NCBI GenBank assembly: GCA_017654935.2
Contig: CM065693.1
Location: forward strand, 54,777,907 to 54,841,906
Reading direction: 5' to 3'
Origin: Phymorhynchus buccinoides
Lineage: Eukaryota; Mollusca; Gastropoda; Neogastropoda; Raphitomidae
Length of the DNA: 64,000 nt
Positions within the stretch are counted from its first letter, which is position 1. Every line of letters starts with the position of its first letter. A program made the translations under genes and the position numbers. Shown here piece after piece: positions 1-12,730 of this stretch. The notes under the pieces are model-generated. The model was given only the letters and a program-made list of their open reading frames with translations. It ran no database searches and was not told the DNA's origin.

Positions 1-108
1 GCCCAGCTGGTCTACGTGCTGGATCTGGTGCTCTGGAACATGCGCATCCTGGAGATACTGAGCGTCAACCAGTACCTGGGCCCCTATGTCAAGATCATCG
101 CTAAACTG
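1..108 (+). CDS. TRPM: TRPM exon: S4 to S4-S5 linker (5' end cut by window)
   Basis: Reads in frame from base 1 as AQLVYVLDLVLW... and ends ...PYVKIIAKL just before a GTGAGT donor at 109. In TRPM proteins this segment is the end of S4 and the S4-S5 linker, which couples the voltage-sensor-like domain to the pore; the NQYLGPYV motif is highly conserved. The upstream acceptor may lie outside the window, so the exon start is unknown. Near-copies with damage follow downstream. This copy is intact and in phase 0 with the exon at 2982. Confidence 0.9.
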
Positions 109-3100
109 GTGAGTGAGAATGTGAAGAATGGAGGGGGGGTAGAGTTGGTGGATGGTGGATGGATGGACACACAGCTGGTCTACGTGCTGGATCTGGTGCT
201 CTGGAACATGCGGATCCTGGAGATACTGAGCGTCAACCAATACCTTGGGCCCCTATGTCAAGATCATCGCTAAACTGGTGAGTGAGAATGTGAAGAATGG
301 AGGGGGGGTAGGGGTGGTGGATGGATGGATGGATGGACACACAGCTGGTCTACATGCTGGATCTGGTGCTCTGGAAATGCGAATCCTGGAGATACTGAGC
401 GTCAACCAATACCTGGGCCCCTATGTCAAGATCATCGTTAAACTGGTGGGTGAGAATGTGAAGAATGGAGGGGGGGTAGAGTTGGTGGATGGTAGGATGG
501 ATGGATGTCCAGCTGGTCTACGTGCTGGATCTGGTGCTCTGGAACATGCGCATCCTGGAGATACTGAGCGTCAACCAATACCTGGGCCCCTATGTCAAGA
601 TCATCGCTAAACTGGTGGGTGAGAATGTGAAGAATGGAGGGGGGAGGGTAGGGGTGGTGGATGGTTGGATCTGGTGCTCTGGAACATGCGGATCCTGGAG
701 ATACTGAGCGTCAACCAATACCTTGGGCCCTATGTCAAGATCATCGCTAAACTGGTTGGTGAGAATGTGAAGTAAGAAGTGGATGGGGGGTAGAGTTGGT
801 GGAGGGTGGATGCAGACCTGTTTACCTTTACGATTTTGCCGTAATTTTTATGAAACAAAGGTCAAATTACGATAATTACGGCAACAGGGGGAAAAAGCGG
901 AAAAAAACACACACCACTACAGTTGCGTCGGCAAGCGATGCTTTTGAAACAGTGCGGTGAAAGGTAATTCCGGTTCCCAGCATACAACGCGCATCAATTT
1001 CTTTTCATTCTGTTTCAAGATGGCGTCAAAGCGACCGCATGGTGAGAGTTCTAGGTCAAATGATCCAAAATCTGATGGAAAGACACCAAAGAAAAGGCAA
1101 ATACATGGTTTAAAAAATGTTTTTAAAGGTCTCCCAGTGCACTATTGCTTGCATATAATTGTGTGATTACTAATAGTTTTCTTGATAATCGGGTTTGGTG
1201 AAGAAAAAGAATCGGCTGCGCGTTGGATTATTTTTTTTTTTCAAAATTACTATTTTACTCTTTTTTGTTTCAGAAATTACAAATGTGCACAATACAGTGG
1301 AACCTCCCTTATAAGACTTTCAAAAATCATCAAAAATGAGGTCTTTTAGGGAGGGGTCTTATAAGGGAGGTAGCTTTAATACTTACAAAGAAGGGCAATG
1401 TCTCAGAGAAGTTGGTCTTATATGGGAGGGGGTCTTATAATGGGAGGTCTTATAAGGGAGGTTCCACAATAGGGGTAAAGAGGTCTGTGGATGGATGGAT
1501 GCACAGCTGGTCTGTGTGGTGCATCTGGTCTCACCGTCTGGCATGTGGAACTTGTCTGAATCCATGTTTTCTCAATCCAAGCCACGTATTTCGAGTTACT
1601 TCTCTTCGTCATTCTTCCAGCCTTCATTTCACTTATATTTGGCGCTTCTATTTCATTTGTTAATGTTAAAAATGTATTTTAAAAATCAGCCCTAGACGAG
1701 CCTCACAAAATTCTCCAGTAAGTTTTTGTTAACAGTGATAGTAATAAGGAGACTAGTAATTCCAATTTTAATGCAAGTTATCGCAATTTCAAAGTGAAAA
1801 TTTAACTTGGTTCAACCAGTAATGTTGTTGAAAATTAATCACAGACAGAGGCGGGTTTTGTCACACGTTTTATTATACATTTTTCTAGGCCACCCCAGGC
1901 CAGGAATGATGTTTGCTTCAGGCAGTGATGTCTTGAAGGGGTTAACTCATTCGCATCACAGCGATTTTGAATTATTAAAAAAACCTCACAAATCACTCCA
2001 GCCATACACACACAGAAAACGTACATAAACAAAAGGAGAAATGAAAGAAGATTACGTGTTTTTACTTCAGGTTTAGACATAGGAAAGTGGTAGATCAGAC
2101 ATTTTTATGTATAGACTTTATATAGAAAAACTCTCTACACCGATTGGTTTCCCCACAACAAGCCACTACAAAAGCAAAGTCAGGAGCAAAATTGTGGTCT
2201 GAGGAGCGAAGCGAGTTTAAAAGTGACCAAGGTGCACACACAGATTTACTTCCCTTGATGTAAATGCATCAAATTGACAGCTATCTATTAATTCAGGACG
2301 TATATGGCAGGAACGACTTGAATGAGTTAAGAGAACCTGAATCTCTGGAGCAACATAAAAAGACAACAAAATTTTCTTTCCAGATCCATAACATGACGTA
2401 CCACCTGATAATCCTGTTCATCATGGTCACCAGTTGTGGAGTGGTCAGACATGTGATGCAGCACAATCTGACATAATGCAGTACATTATCGTGTTGTTAC
2501 AGATCCATGACATGGCGTACTACATCATAATCCTCTTCACCAGCGACGGAGTGGTGCAGTATCATACAATACAATACCACACAATACTATATATGATCGT
2601 GTTGTTGCAGATCCGTGACATGGCGTACTACCTGATAATCCTGTTCATCGTGGTCACCAGCTACGGAGTGGTGCAGTATCATACAATACAATACCACACA
2701 ACACATCACAATACTATATATTATCGTGTTGTTACAGATCCGTGACATGGTGTACTACCTGATAATCCTGTTCATCGTGGTCACCAGCTACGGAGTGGTG
2801 CAGTATCATACAATATAATACCACACAACACAGTATATGATTGTGTTGTTGCAGGTCCGTGACATGGCATACTACCTGATAATCCTGTTCATCGTGGTCA
2901 CCAGCTACGGAGTGGTGCAGTATCATACAATATAATACCACACAACACAACACAATACTATATATGATCGTGTTGTTGCAGATCCGTGACATGGCGTACT
3001 ACCTGATAATCCTGTTCATCGTGGTCACCAGCTACGGAGTGGTCAGACAGGTGGTACAATATCAGAACGACCCCAACATGACCTGGACCCGCAAACTGCG

Positions 3101-6100
3101 CAACGTCTGGTTCTACCCTTACTGGATGATCTACGGGGAGCTGTTTGCAGAGGAGATTGACCGTAAGTCTTTGCTACTATTGTTGATATATGGAGATTGA
3201 CCGTAAGTCTTTGCTACTATTGTTGATATATGGTGATTGACTGTAAGTCTTTGCTACTATTATTGATATATTGTGATTGACCGTAAGTCTTTGCTACTAT
3301 TGTTGATATGTTGTGATTGACCGTAAGTCTTTGCTACCATTGTTGATATATGGTGATTGACTGTAAGTCTTTGCTGCTATTGTTGATATATTGTGATTGA
3401 CCGTAAGTCTTTGCTACTATTGTTGATATGTTGTGATTGACCGTAAGTCTTTGCTACCATTGTTGATATATGGTGATTGACTGTAAGTCTTTGCTACTAT
3501 TGTTGATATATGGTGATTGACTGTAAGTCTTTGCTGCTATTGTTGATATATGGTGATTGACCGTAAGTCTTTGCTGCTATTGTTGATATATCGTGATTGA
3601 CCATAAGTCTTTGCTACTATTGTTGATATATGGTGATTGACTGTAAGTCTTTGCTACTATTATTGATATATTGTGCTGACCGTAAGTCTTTGCTACTATT
3701 GTTGATATGTTGTGATTGACCGTAAGTCTTTGCTACCATTGTTGATATATCGTGCATATGGTGATTGACTGTAAGTCTTTGCTACCATTGTTGATATATC
3801 GTGCATATGGTGATTGACTGTAAGTCTTTGCTACTATTGTTGATATGTTGTGCATATGGTGATTGACTGTAAGTCTTTGCTACTATTGTTGATATATGGT
3901 GATTGACTGTAAGTCTTTGCTACCATTGTTGATATATTGTGCTTATGGAGTTGACTTTAAGTCTTTGCTACTATTGTTGATATATCGTGCATATGAAAGG
4001 CTAACAGTAAATAGTCAACGTGTGGTTCTACCCTTACTGGATAATATACAGGGAGCTGTTTGCAGAGGAGATTGATCGTAAATCTGTAGTACTAATGTTT
4101 ATATATTGTGTATTATTATTATGTCGTTGTTGGCTTACCCTGGCTGAAAGACTCCAGGGATCATCCCCACAGCGGAAGCACTTGAACATTATGGTACAAG
4201 TGCATCAGCTATGGATGAGAACATTACGTGGGTGACCGTTTTTGATTACCCCGCCACATGGGCAGCCACACTCCGTCTTCGGGGGATATATTGTGTATAT
4301 GAAAGGCTAACAGAAAATAGTCAACGTCTGGTTCTACCCTTACTGGATGATCTACGGGGAGCTGTTTGCAGAGGAGATTGATCGTAAGTCTGTCATTCTA
4401 TTGCTGATAAATCTATTATTATTCATAGATTGAAATAGTAAGGCTTGGAGAGAAGATGGTGAAATGAATAAGGGGATGCAACTCTCAATTAATTAACTCC
4501 CTCCACCAAAGTTATTTTCGGTGCCACCGCCTAGCAAAGTATGGGCAACAGCCATAGGGAGACAGACCTAACTTCATCCTCAAAAACAGTGAGCCAAGTC
4601 TGCCTATGCGACCATCACCCACACAGCACACAACAACAGTGGTGGAGAGAACCCAGGTCTGCCTATATGACCACCACCCACACAGCACACAACAACAGTG
4701 GTGGAGAGAACCCAGGTCTGCCTATATGACCACCACCCACACAGCACACAACAACAGTGGTGGAGAGAACCCAGGTCTGCCTATATGACCACCACCCACA
4801 CAGCACACAACAACAGTGGTGGAGAGAACCCAGGTCTGCCTATATGACCACCACCCACACAGCACACAACAACAGTGGTGGAGAGAATTGTGCACAAACA
4901 ACTCAACATTTATTCAAGAATGGCATAGCCTTTTAATTCGTAAATCTGTTTAGATCACCCATAAACATATTGTTAATTAAATGACTGTGCAGCGTGTGAG
5001 GACAACGAGGCCAGCTGTTCTATCTACAGGGTGTCCCCGGCCATCATGCGCCTCTACCTGCTGATAGAATAACTGTTGACTGTTGACTGCAGCGTGTGAG
5101 GACAACGAGGCCAGCTGTTCAATCTACAGGGTGTCTCCGGCCATCATGTGCCTCTACCTGCTGATAGAATAACTGTTGACTGTTGACTGCAGCGTGTGAG
5201 GACAACGAGGCCAGCTGTTCAATCTACAGGGTGTCTCCGGCCATCATGTGCCTCTACCTGCTGATAGAATAACTGTTGACTGTGCAGCGTGTGAGGACAA
5301 CGAGGCCAGCTGTTCAATCTACAGGGTGTCCCCGGCCATCATGTGCCTCTACCTGCTGATAGAATATCTGTTGACTGTGCAGCGTGTGAGAACAACGAGG
5401 CCAGCTGTTCAATCTACAGGGCCTGGGTGTCTCCAGCCATCATGTTCCTCTACCTGCTGATAGAATAACTGTTGACTGTTGACTGTGCAGCGTGTGAGGA
5501 CAACGAGGCCAGCTGTTCTATCTACAGGGCCTGGGTGTCCCCGGCCATCATGTGCATCTACCTGCTCATCGCAAACATTCTGGGGGTCAACCTGCTCATC
5601 GCACGATTCAAGTCAGTACTTTCAAATTGCCCGTAGCTTGATTCATGGGAGTGATTTCAGATTTTTTACTGCTAAAATCCAAGGAATTTACCTTGCTAGT
5701 TGCTGATGCTATGACATAGGAATCTTTGCAAAAGATTTGAATCGTTTTTGAAAAGGCAGTGGTAGACTTTTATGACAATGGGGATATTAATGATGATGGT
5801 GGGGGAGGGAGGGGTCTTATAAGGGAGGTAATTTTAATACTTACAAAGAATGGAAATGTCTCGGAGAAGTAGGTCATTCATTTTAATCATTTCTTCTTTC
5901 CACAACACAAAATTTACTTTCTACTGACGGTTTCATCCACTCCTGTGGACTTCTTCAGAGTGACTGGGCTGACGACAAACTCACTCTCAGCTGAGATGAT
6001 CGGGTGTTTCCGCCAGTCTTAAGTAGAAAGTAAATTTTGTGTTGTGGAAAGAAGAAATGATTAAAATGCATTATATCAACCGACACGATGAACAATTTCA

Positions 6101-7837
6101 AGGATAAAGTAGGTCTTACGTGGGAGGGAGTCTTATAAGGGAGGTTCCACTGTATTTTCCAACTTCCTCTGTCTCTCTATCCCCTTCTCTCCCTTTCTCT
6201 TTCTCCGTTTCCACTAATGGTTGATGCTTTTTTACAGCGCCACGTTTATCAAGAACAACGCGTATTCCCGCGAGATCTGGATGTTCCAGCGGTACCAGCT
6301 GATTGTGGAGTACGAGCTGCGGCCCACCTTCCCCCCTCCCCTCATCCTCATCAACCACCTCTACCTCGCCTTCAAGTACATCCGCCGACGATGCAAGGGC
6401 AAGAGGGACTACTTCGACAACGGACTCAGTGAGTGCATGCTTCTAGTTTGTCGTTAACTGTGTTGCCCCGACGACGATGTAAGGGCAAGAGGGACTACTT
6501 CGACAACGGACTCAGTGAGTGCATGCTTCTAGTTTGTCGTTAACTGTGTTGCCCCGACGACGATGTAAGGGCAAGAGGGACTACTTCGACAACGGACTCA
6601 GTGAGTGCACGCTTCTAGTTTGTCGTTTCTGTAACTGCGTTGCCCCGACGACGATGTAAGGGCAAGAGGGACTACTTCGACAACGGACTCAGCGAGTGCA
6701 CGCTTCTAGTTTGTCGTTTCTGTAACTGCGTTGCCCCTGTGTTATCTCAGTGTTCTTCTTCTTCTTCTTTTTCTTCTGCGTTCTGCATATTTCTGAATGG
6801 AAAGAGACTGAGTAGAAGTTGAGATTACACCCTCCAAAAAAAAACCCATCTTCTTCTTCTGTGTTCCCAGGCCATATGGCCATAATGGGTAAGCTACGTA
6901 ATGTGTCCGGTTTCCAGATTTCACTGGTCTCCCCGCTGCGTACAGCCGACACGTTCCGATTTCGGAGGAGCTCAAAGGAGAATAATTATTTGGAAGATTT
7001 TTTTGTTTGAAAAAAGGCAGGAGAATGGGCCAATAAGTCGGAAAGATAGTAGATGATAGAAAGCAAAGGGAAAAGGCAGAGTCGAAGAGAGTGGCGGATG
7101 AGAGGAAGTTACAAGCACAGAACTTCAAGAAGGTGGGGGAACTACTTATATGAAAGACACCTCCATATCCGAGAGACTCGTGGAGGGGGCGGGGTTGTCC
7201 ATCTCCCCCGTATGGAGGCATGAGGCATCCACCCAGTGCCCTGTGTTAACTCAGTCTGATGAAAGCTCTTCGGGGCGGAAAGCTTTCCTCTACTCTCTCT
7301 ACCATGATCACCAAGCCCAAACCCTGGTGACTTTCTCCAAAACTACCATTTCCTTCTATAACCATGTTAATTCTGTCTGGAAACCAGGGAGTGAAGAGTT
7401 AGTGCACACAATGTACCTCTAGAATTATGGGAAGGTGTCACCATACATTGTAAAGTGTGATCATTGATGCAAACGTACTTTCTTGTGATGTGATGCTTGA
7501 CCTTGCAGTGCATATGATATTGGGGAAAACCCTGCGCCAGGTCAAATATCTGCTACATTTTTGTGATGCGGTGGTCTGAAATAGGGCGCGTGAGATGGGA
7601 GTTTTAAGTGTCAGAAACCTCTCTCTTTCTCTTTCTCTCTCTCTCTCTCTTGTCTCGCGCTCTCTCTCTCTCTCTCTCTTCTCTCCCTCCCTCCTCCTCC
7701 CCCTCCTTCCCCCCCCTCTCTCTTTCCCTCTCCCTCCCTCCCCTCTCTCTCCTCTCTCCCGTCCCTCTCTCTCTCTCCATCCCTCCCTCCCTCTCTCCCT
7801 CCCTCTCTCTCATCCCTCTCTCTCTCCTTCCCTTCCT

Positions 7838-7879
<42 letters not shown>

Positions 7880-10800
7880 CTATAGCATGCAGCCACTTGC
7901 TTGGGAAAATTTAGAATCTTCTTGTGAAAATTTGGAATCCAAGATCTGGAATTTTCCTGCATTCCAAATTTTCGCTTGCCATATATATTGAAAATATTGT
8001 TCGTCTTTTTCCTTCAACTGGGTTTGCTTTGCTTCTTTCGCAGAGTTGTTTCTGTCGCGTGATGACACGGAGAAGCTGCACGACTTTGAGGAGGAATGTA
8101 TGGAAGACTATTTCCGTGAAAAGGAGAACAAATTCATGTCTTCTTCCGACGAGAGGGTCCGCGTCATCAACGAGAGGTGAGATCTCTTCTTGTGAAATCC
8201 CCTTATCATTTAGCTCATCGAATTTGTAAGCAGCAGTGGTCGCGCAATGTATTTGTTCGAATAAAGCCTCTCTATCGCTGTTTTATGATGCTGATAAAGT
8301 TAAGCTTTTAGATTTCATGGGTGAAACTTTGCCTTCGATACGAGGCGGCGCCTGTTTATCAAAATTTTGACCACCCAAAAAAATTGATTCAAAGTTCATG
8401 GGGGAAAAAGTGTTGAATTCTCACTTTACAAGCCTGGAATAAGCTTCAAATTGAGTATGATTTTGCTTTTTCTTCAGCTTCAGGGGGGCAACACCCCCCT
8501 GATCCCCCAGCCCTGTACCCTGCCAGGGCCCTGGGTGGCCCCTGGACCCCTGCCTTGCCTGTGTTTCGATTTTCTCCAGTTGCATCTATGAGATTTTGAT
8601 CCAACTCTGATCCGTCAAAAAAACGCCCGTAGCTTGCCCCCACCCTGAGTCTGAGACCCCCTCTGATGGCATTTCTATCACGCACTAAGTTCTGGCTTGT
8701 TATACACACACTATGAAGAAGCTTCTCACTTGCGACGGTAACAACAGTATGGAGCTCTGTGTGCTTCAAAAGACAGATTTGCCCGGATAATTTGTGAAAA
8801 AACAACTGAACTGAAGAAGATTTTTCTGTAGCAAATGTGAATGCAAGAGGGTTTAGCCAGGGTGATAGCGCTGTGTAAAAAAAATCCACAATATTATCAG
8901 GCATCAGAATTGTCAGAGGATTAAGAATTTCTGACAGAGGATTGGCTTCAGTTGTCAGAGGTTGTGCCTTTTTATTGAGTGTCATCAGGTGATTCCTCAC
9001 TGCATCAAGCCTTTTTGGTGGTGTTGGGAACTGATTTCAGTGTTGTCCCTCTATAGTCTGGGGCCTTGATGGTATGGTATGGTTAGGTTAGGTACATTAT
9101 AGTCACAGAGGTGTCTGTGAAATTCAGGTTACTCCCACCTGGAGAGCGCGTCGCAATCAGAGGCGGGCCACCCAAATTTTTTTTCAATTTTTTTAATGCA
9201 TGCGATTTTTGTGTGACTGATGAAGGAAGGGAAGGAGGTCAGTTTTCACTAAATTACAACTTTTTTTTCGTTGCCACTGGGTTTAACGTGTGCTAAGTGC
9301 ATGGGCACACGGGACCTTGGTTTATCGTCTCATCCGAAAGACTCCACGTTCAGACCGCAAGGCCTAGTGCAAAGTGAGAGGAAAAAAACCCAGTACCCAG
9401 GTTCGAACTCGGGTTTGCTTGACACGAAGCGAACGCGCTACCACTGTGCCAATCTACACTGATGGCCCTTTTGCCGAGGCTTTCAGAGGATTGGACTTCA
9501 GACTATTCTGATGCCTGTATGACCTTCTCAGGGTGGAGACGATGTCCCTGCGCCTGGAGGACGTGAACACGAAGGAGTCATCCCTGCGCCTGTCCATCCA
9601 GGCCATCGACTACCGCCTCAACCACCTGGAGGACATCAAGACTTGTGTACTCTGTGTAGGGGGTAGGACGTGAACACGAAGGAGTCTCCCTGCGCCTGTC
9701 CATCCAGGCCATCGACTACCGCCTCAACCACCTGGGGACATGGAGACGAGGGGGTGTCCTGTATGATGTTCCAGGGTGCGCCCTGCGAGGACGTGAACAC
9801 GAAGGAGTCGTCCCTGCGCCTGTCCATCCAGGCCATCGACTACCGCCTCAACCGCCTGGAGGACATCGCCGCCACCACCGGCGAGACGTGAACACGCTGC
9901 GCCTGTCCATCCAGGCCATCGACTACCGCCTCAACCGCCTGGAGGACATCTGCATGCGTTCCCTCATCGCTGCCTCCTCCTCCTCCCGCCAGTCCACCCC
10001 CGCTCCCCCCGGGAGCGTGGGCGTGTTGCCGGGGGTGATGGTGACGCAGCATTCTGGGAGCGTGATGCATGGCGACGACGAGGATGATGGTGGGGGAGTG
10101 TCGGACGGGGGGGAGACGGATGCGCAGGGACGGGGTCCCAGTCCCGGCCCGTCCGTGTCGTCGTGGCACACTACGGATAGTTTGAGCACCGGCACTGCTG
10201 CTGAGGTGAGGAGATGTAGTACACGGGTGCTACTCTTTCAGTTTTACACTGATTTCAGTATTTTTAATTTTGCCAGAAACTGAACTTCAGGTGTTTTTCA
10301 TTCATCAAAAAGAAAAAATTGACCACAAGCGATTTGGGGCATTTTGAACTTGGTTGTTCTATCTTGGAAGTTTACAAAGGCAATGTAATGATTTTACAAG
10401 GCTTATCAGACTCAAACTGTCTCTGTCTATTATTTTAACTGTGTCTAGTTATCTCTCTCTCTCTTAAGTTGCCCCCCTGAATCATCCGACGGAGCTCTGC
10501 CCCTATACCCTTAGGGGTCAAAGGGCTTTACCAAAAGATATGAACATAGACATACTGCAGACCTGTATACTCTACTCTTTTCAAGTAGTATTCTACTCAA
10601 TTTGGATCTCTACTACTCTTCAAAATTGAAAATAATGCTAGATTCTACTCATTTTCAGTGAATATTGTTTGATGGTTTAATGAATAAGGCTACACATTTC
10701 ACCCCAAAACTACTTATTTCAGCTACCCAGACTACTCAAGACTTGTGTAGGGGGTAAACAGGTCAGGCTCTCTTTCTCTCTCCCTCCCAACGTATCTGAC

Positions 10801-11235
10801 TGCGTTTTCTTTGTTTTGCTGTGCTCAGAGGGAGCTGAAATGCATGCCCTCCCCACTGCTGGTCCACTCCCGCCGCCCTCTCTCTCTCTCTCTCCCTCCC
10901 TCCCAACGTATCTGACAGTGTTTTCTTTGTTTTGCTGCGCACAGAGGGAGCTGAAGTGCATACCCTCCCCACTGCTGGTCCACTCCCGCCGCCCTCTCTC
11001 TCTCTCTCTCTCTCCCTCCCTCCCAACGTATCTGACAGTGTTTTCTTTGTTTTGCTGCGCACAGAGGGAGCTGAAGTGCATACCCTCCCCACTGCTGGTC
11101 CACTCCCGCCGCCCTCTCTCTCTCTCTCTCTCTCCCTCCCTCCCTCCCAACGTATCTGACAGTGTTTTCTTTGTTTTGCTGCGCACAGAGGGAGCTGAAG
11201 TGCATACCCTCCCCACTGCTGGTCCTTTCCCGCCG

Positions 11236-11312
<77 letters not shown>

Positions 11313-11399
11313 AACGTATCTGACAGTGTTTTCTTTGTTTTGCTGCGCACAGAGGGAGCTGAAGTGCATACCCTCCCCACTGCTGGTCCTTTCCCGCCG

Positions 11400-11444
<45 letters not shown>

Positions 11445-12691
11445 CCAACGTATCTGACAGTGTTTTCTTTGTTTTGCTGCGCACACAGGGAGCTGAAGTG
11501 CATACCCTCCCCACTGCTGGTCCACTCCCGCCGCCCTCTCTCTCTCTCTCTCTCTCTCTCCCCTCCCCCCCCAACGTATCTGACAGTGTTTTCTTTGTTT
11601 TGCTGCGCACAGAGGGAGCTGAAATGCATACCCTCCCCACTGCTGGTCCACTCCCGCCGCCCTCTCTCTCTCTCTCTCTCTCCCTCCCAACGTATCTGAC
11701 AGTGTTTTCTTTGTTTTGCTGCGCACAGAGGGAGCTGAAGTGCATGCCCTCCCCACTGCTGGTCCACTCCCGCCGCCCTCTTTCTCTCTCTCCCTCCCAA
11801 CGTATCTGACAGTGTTTTCTTTGTTTTGCTGTGCACAGAGGGAGCTGAAGTGCATACCCTCCCCACTGCTGGTCCTTTCCCGCCGCCCTCTCTCTCTCTC
11901 TCTCTCTCTCCCTCCCAACGTATCTGACTGTTTTCTTTGTTTTGCTGCGCTCAGAGGGAGCTGAAGTGCATGCCCTCCCCACTGCTGGTCCACTCCCGCC
12001 GCCCTCTTTCTCTCTCTCCCTCCCAACGTATCTGACAGTGTTTTCTTTGTTTTGCTGCGCACAGAGGGAGCTGAAGTGCATACCCTCCCCACTGCTGGTC
12101 CACTCCCGCCGCCCTCTCTCTCTCTCTCTCTCTCTCCCTCCCAACGTATCTGACTGTTTTCTTTGTTTTGCTGCGCTCAGAGGGAGCTAAAATGCATACC
12201 CTCCCCACTGCTGGTCCACTCCCGCCGCCCTCTCTCTCTCCCTCTCTCCCTCCCAACGTATCTGACAGTGTTTTCTTTGTTTTGCTGCGCACAGAGGGAG
12301 CTGAAATGCATACCCTCCCCACTGCTGGTCCACTCCCGCCGCCCTCTCTCTCTCCCTCTCTCCCTCCCAACGTATCTGACAGTGTTTTCTTTGTTTTGCT
12401 GCGCACAGAGGGAGCTGAAATGCATACCCTCCCCACTGCTGGTCCACTCCCGCCGCCCTCTCTCTCTCTCTCTCTCTCTCTCCCTCCCTCCCAACGTATC
12501 TGACAGTGTTTTCTTTGTTTTGCTGCGCACAGAGGGAGCTGAAGTGCATACCCTCCCCACTGCTGGTCCACTCCCGCCGCCCTCTCTCTCTCTCTCTCCC
12601 TCCCAACGTATCTGACAGTGTTTTCTTTGTTTTGCTGTGCACAGAGGGAGCTGAAATGCATACCCTCCCCACTGCTGGTCCACTCCCGCCG

Positions 12692-12730
<39 letters not shown>

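Noticed and set aside
1020..1166. Open frame beginning MASKRPHGES
   Set aside because: Could be a transposase first exon, but it is short and nothing downstream continues it.
7604..7991. Ser/Leu and Arg/Glu open frames on both strands
   Set aside because: Artefact of a C/T simple-sequence tract within the TRPM intron.
8446..9000. 184-codon open frame on the minus strand
   Set aside because: Covers dispersed repeat sequence, lacks recognisable domains and has no coding-like composition.
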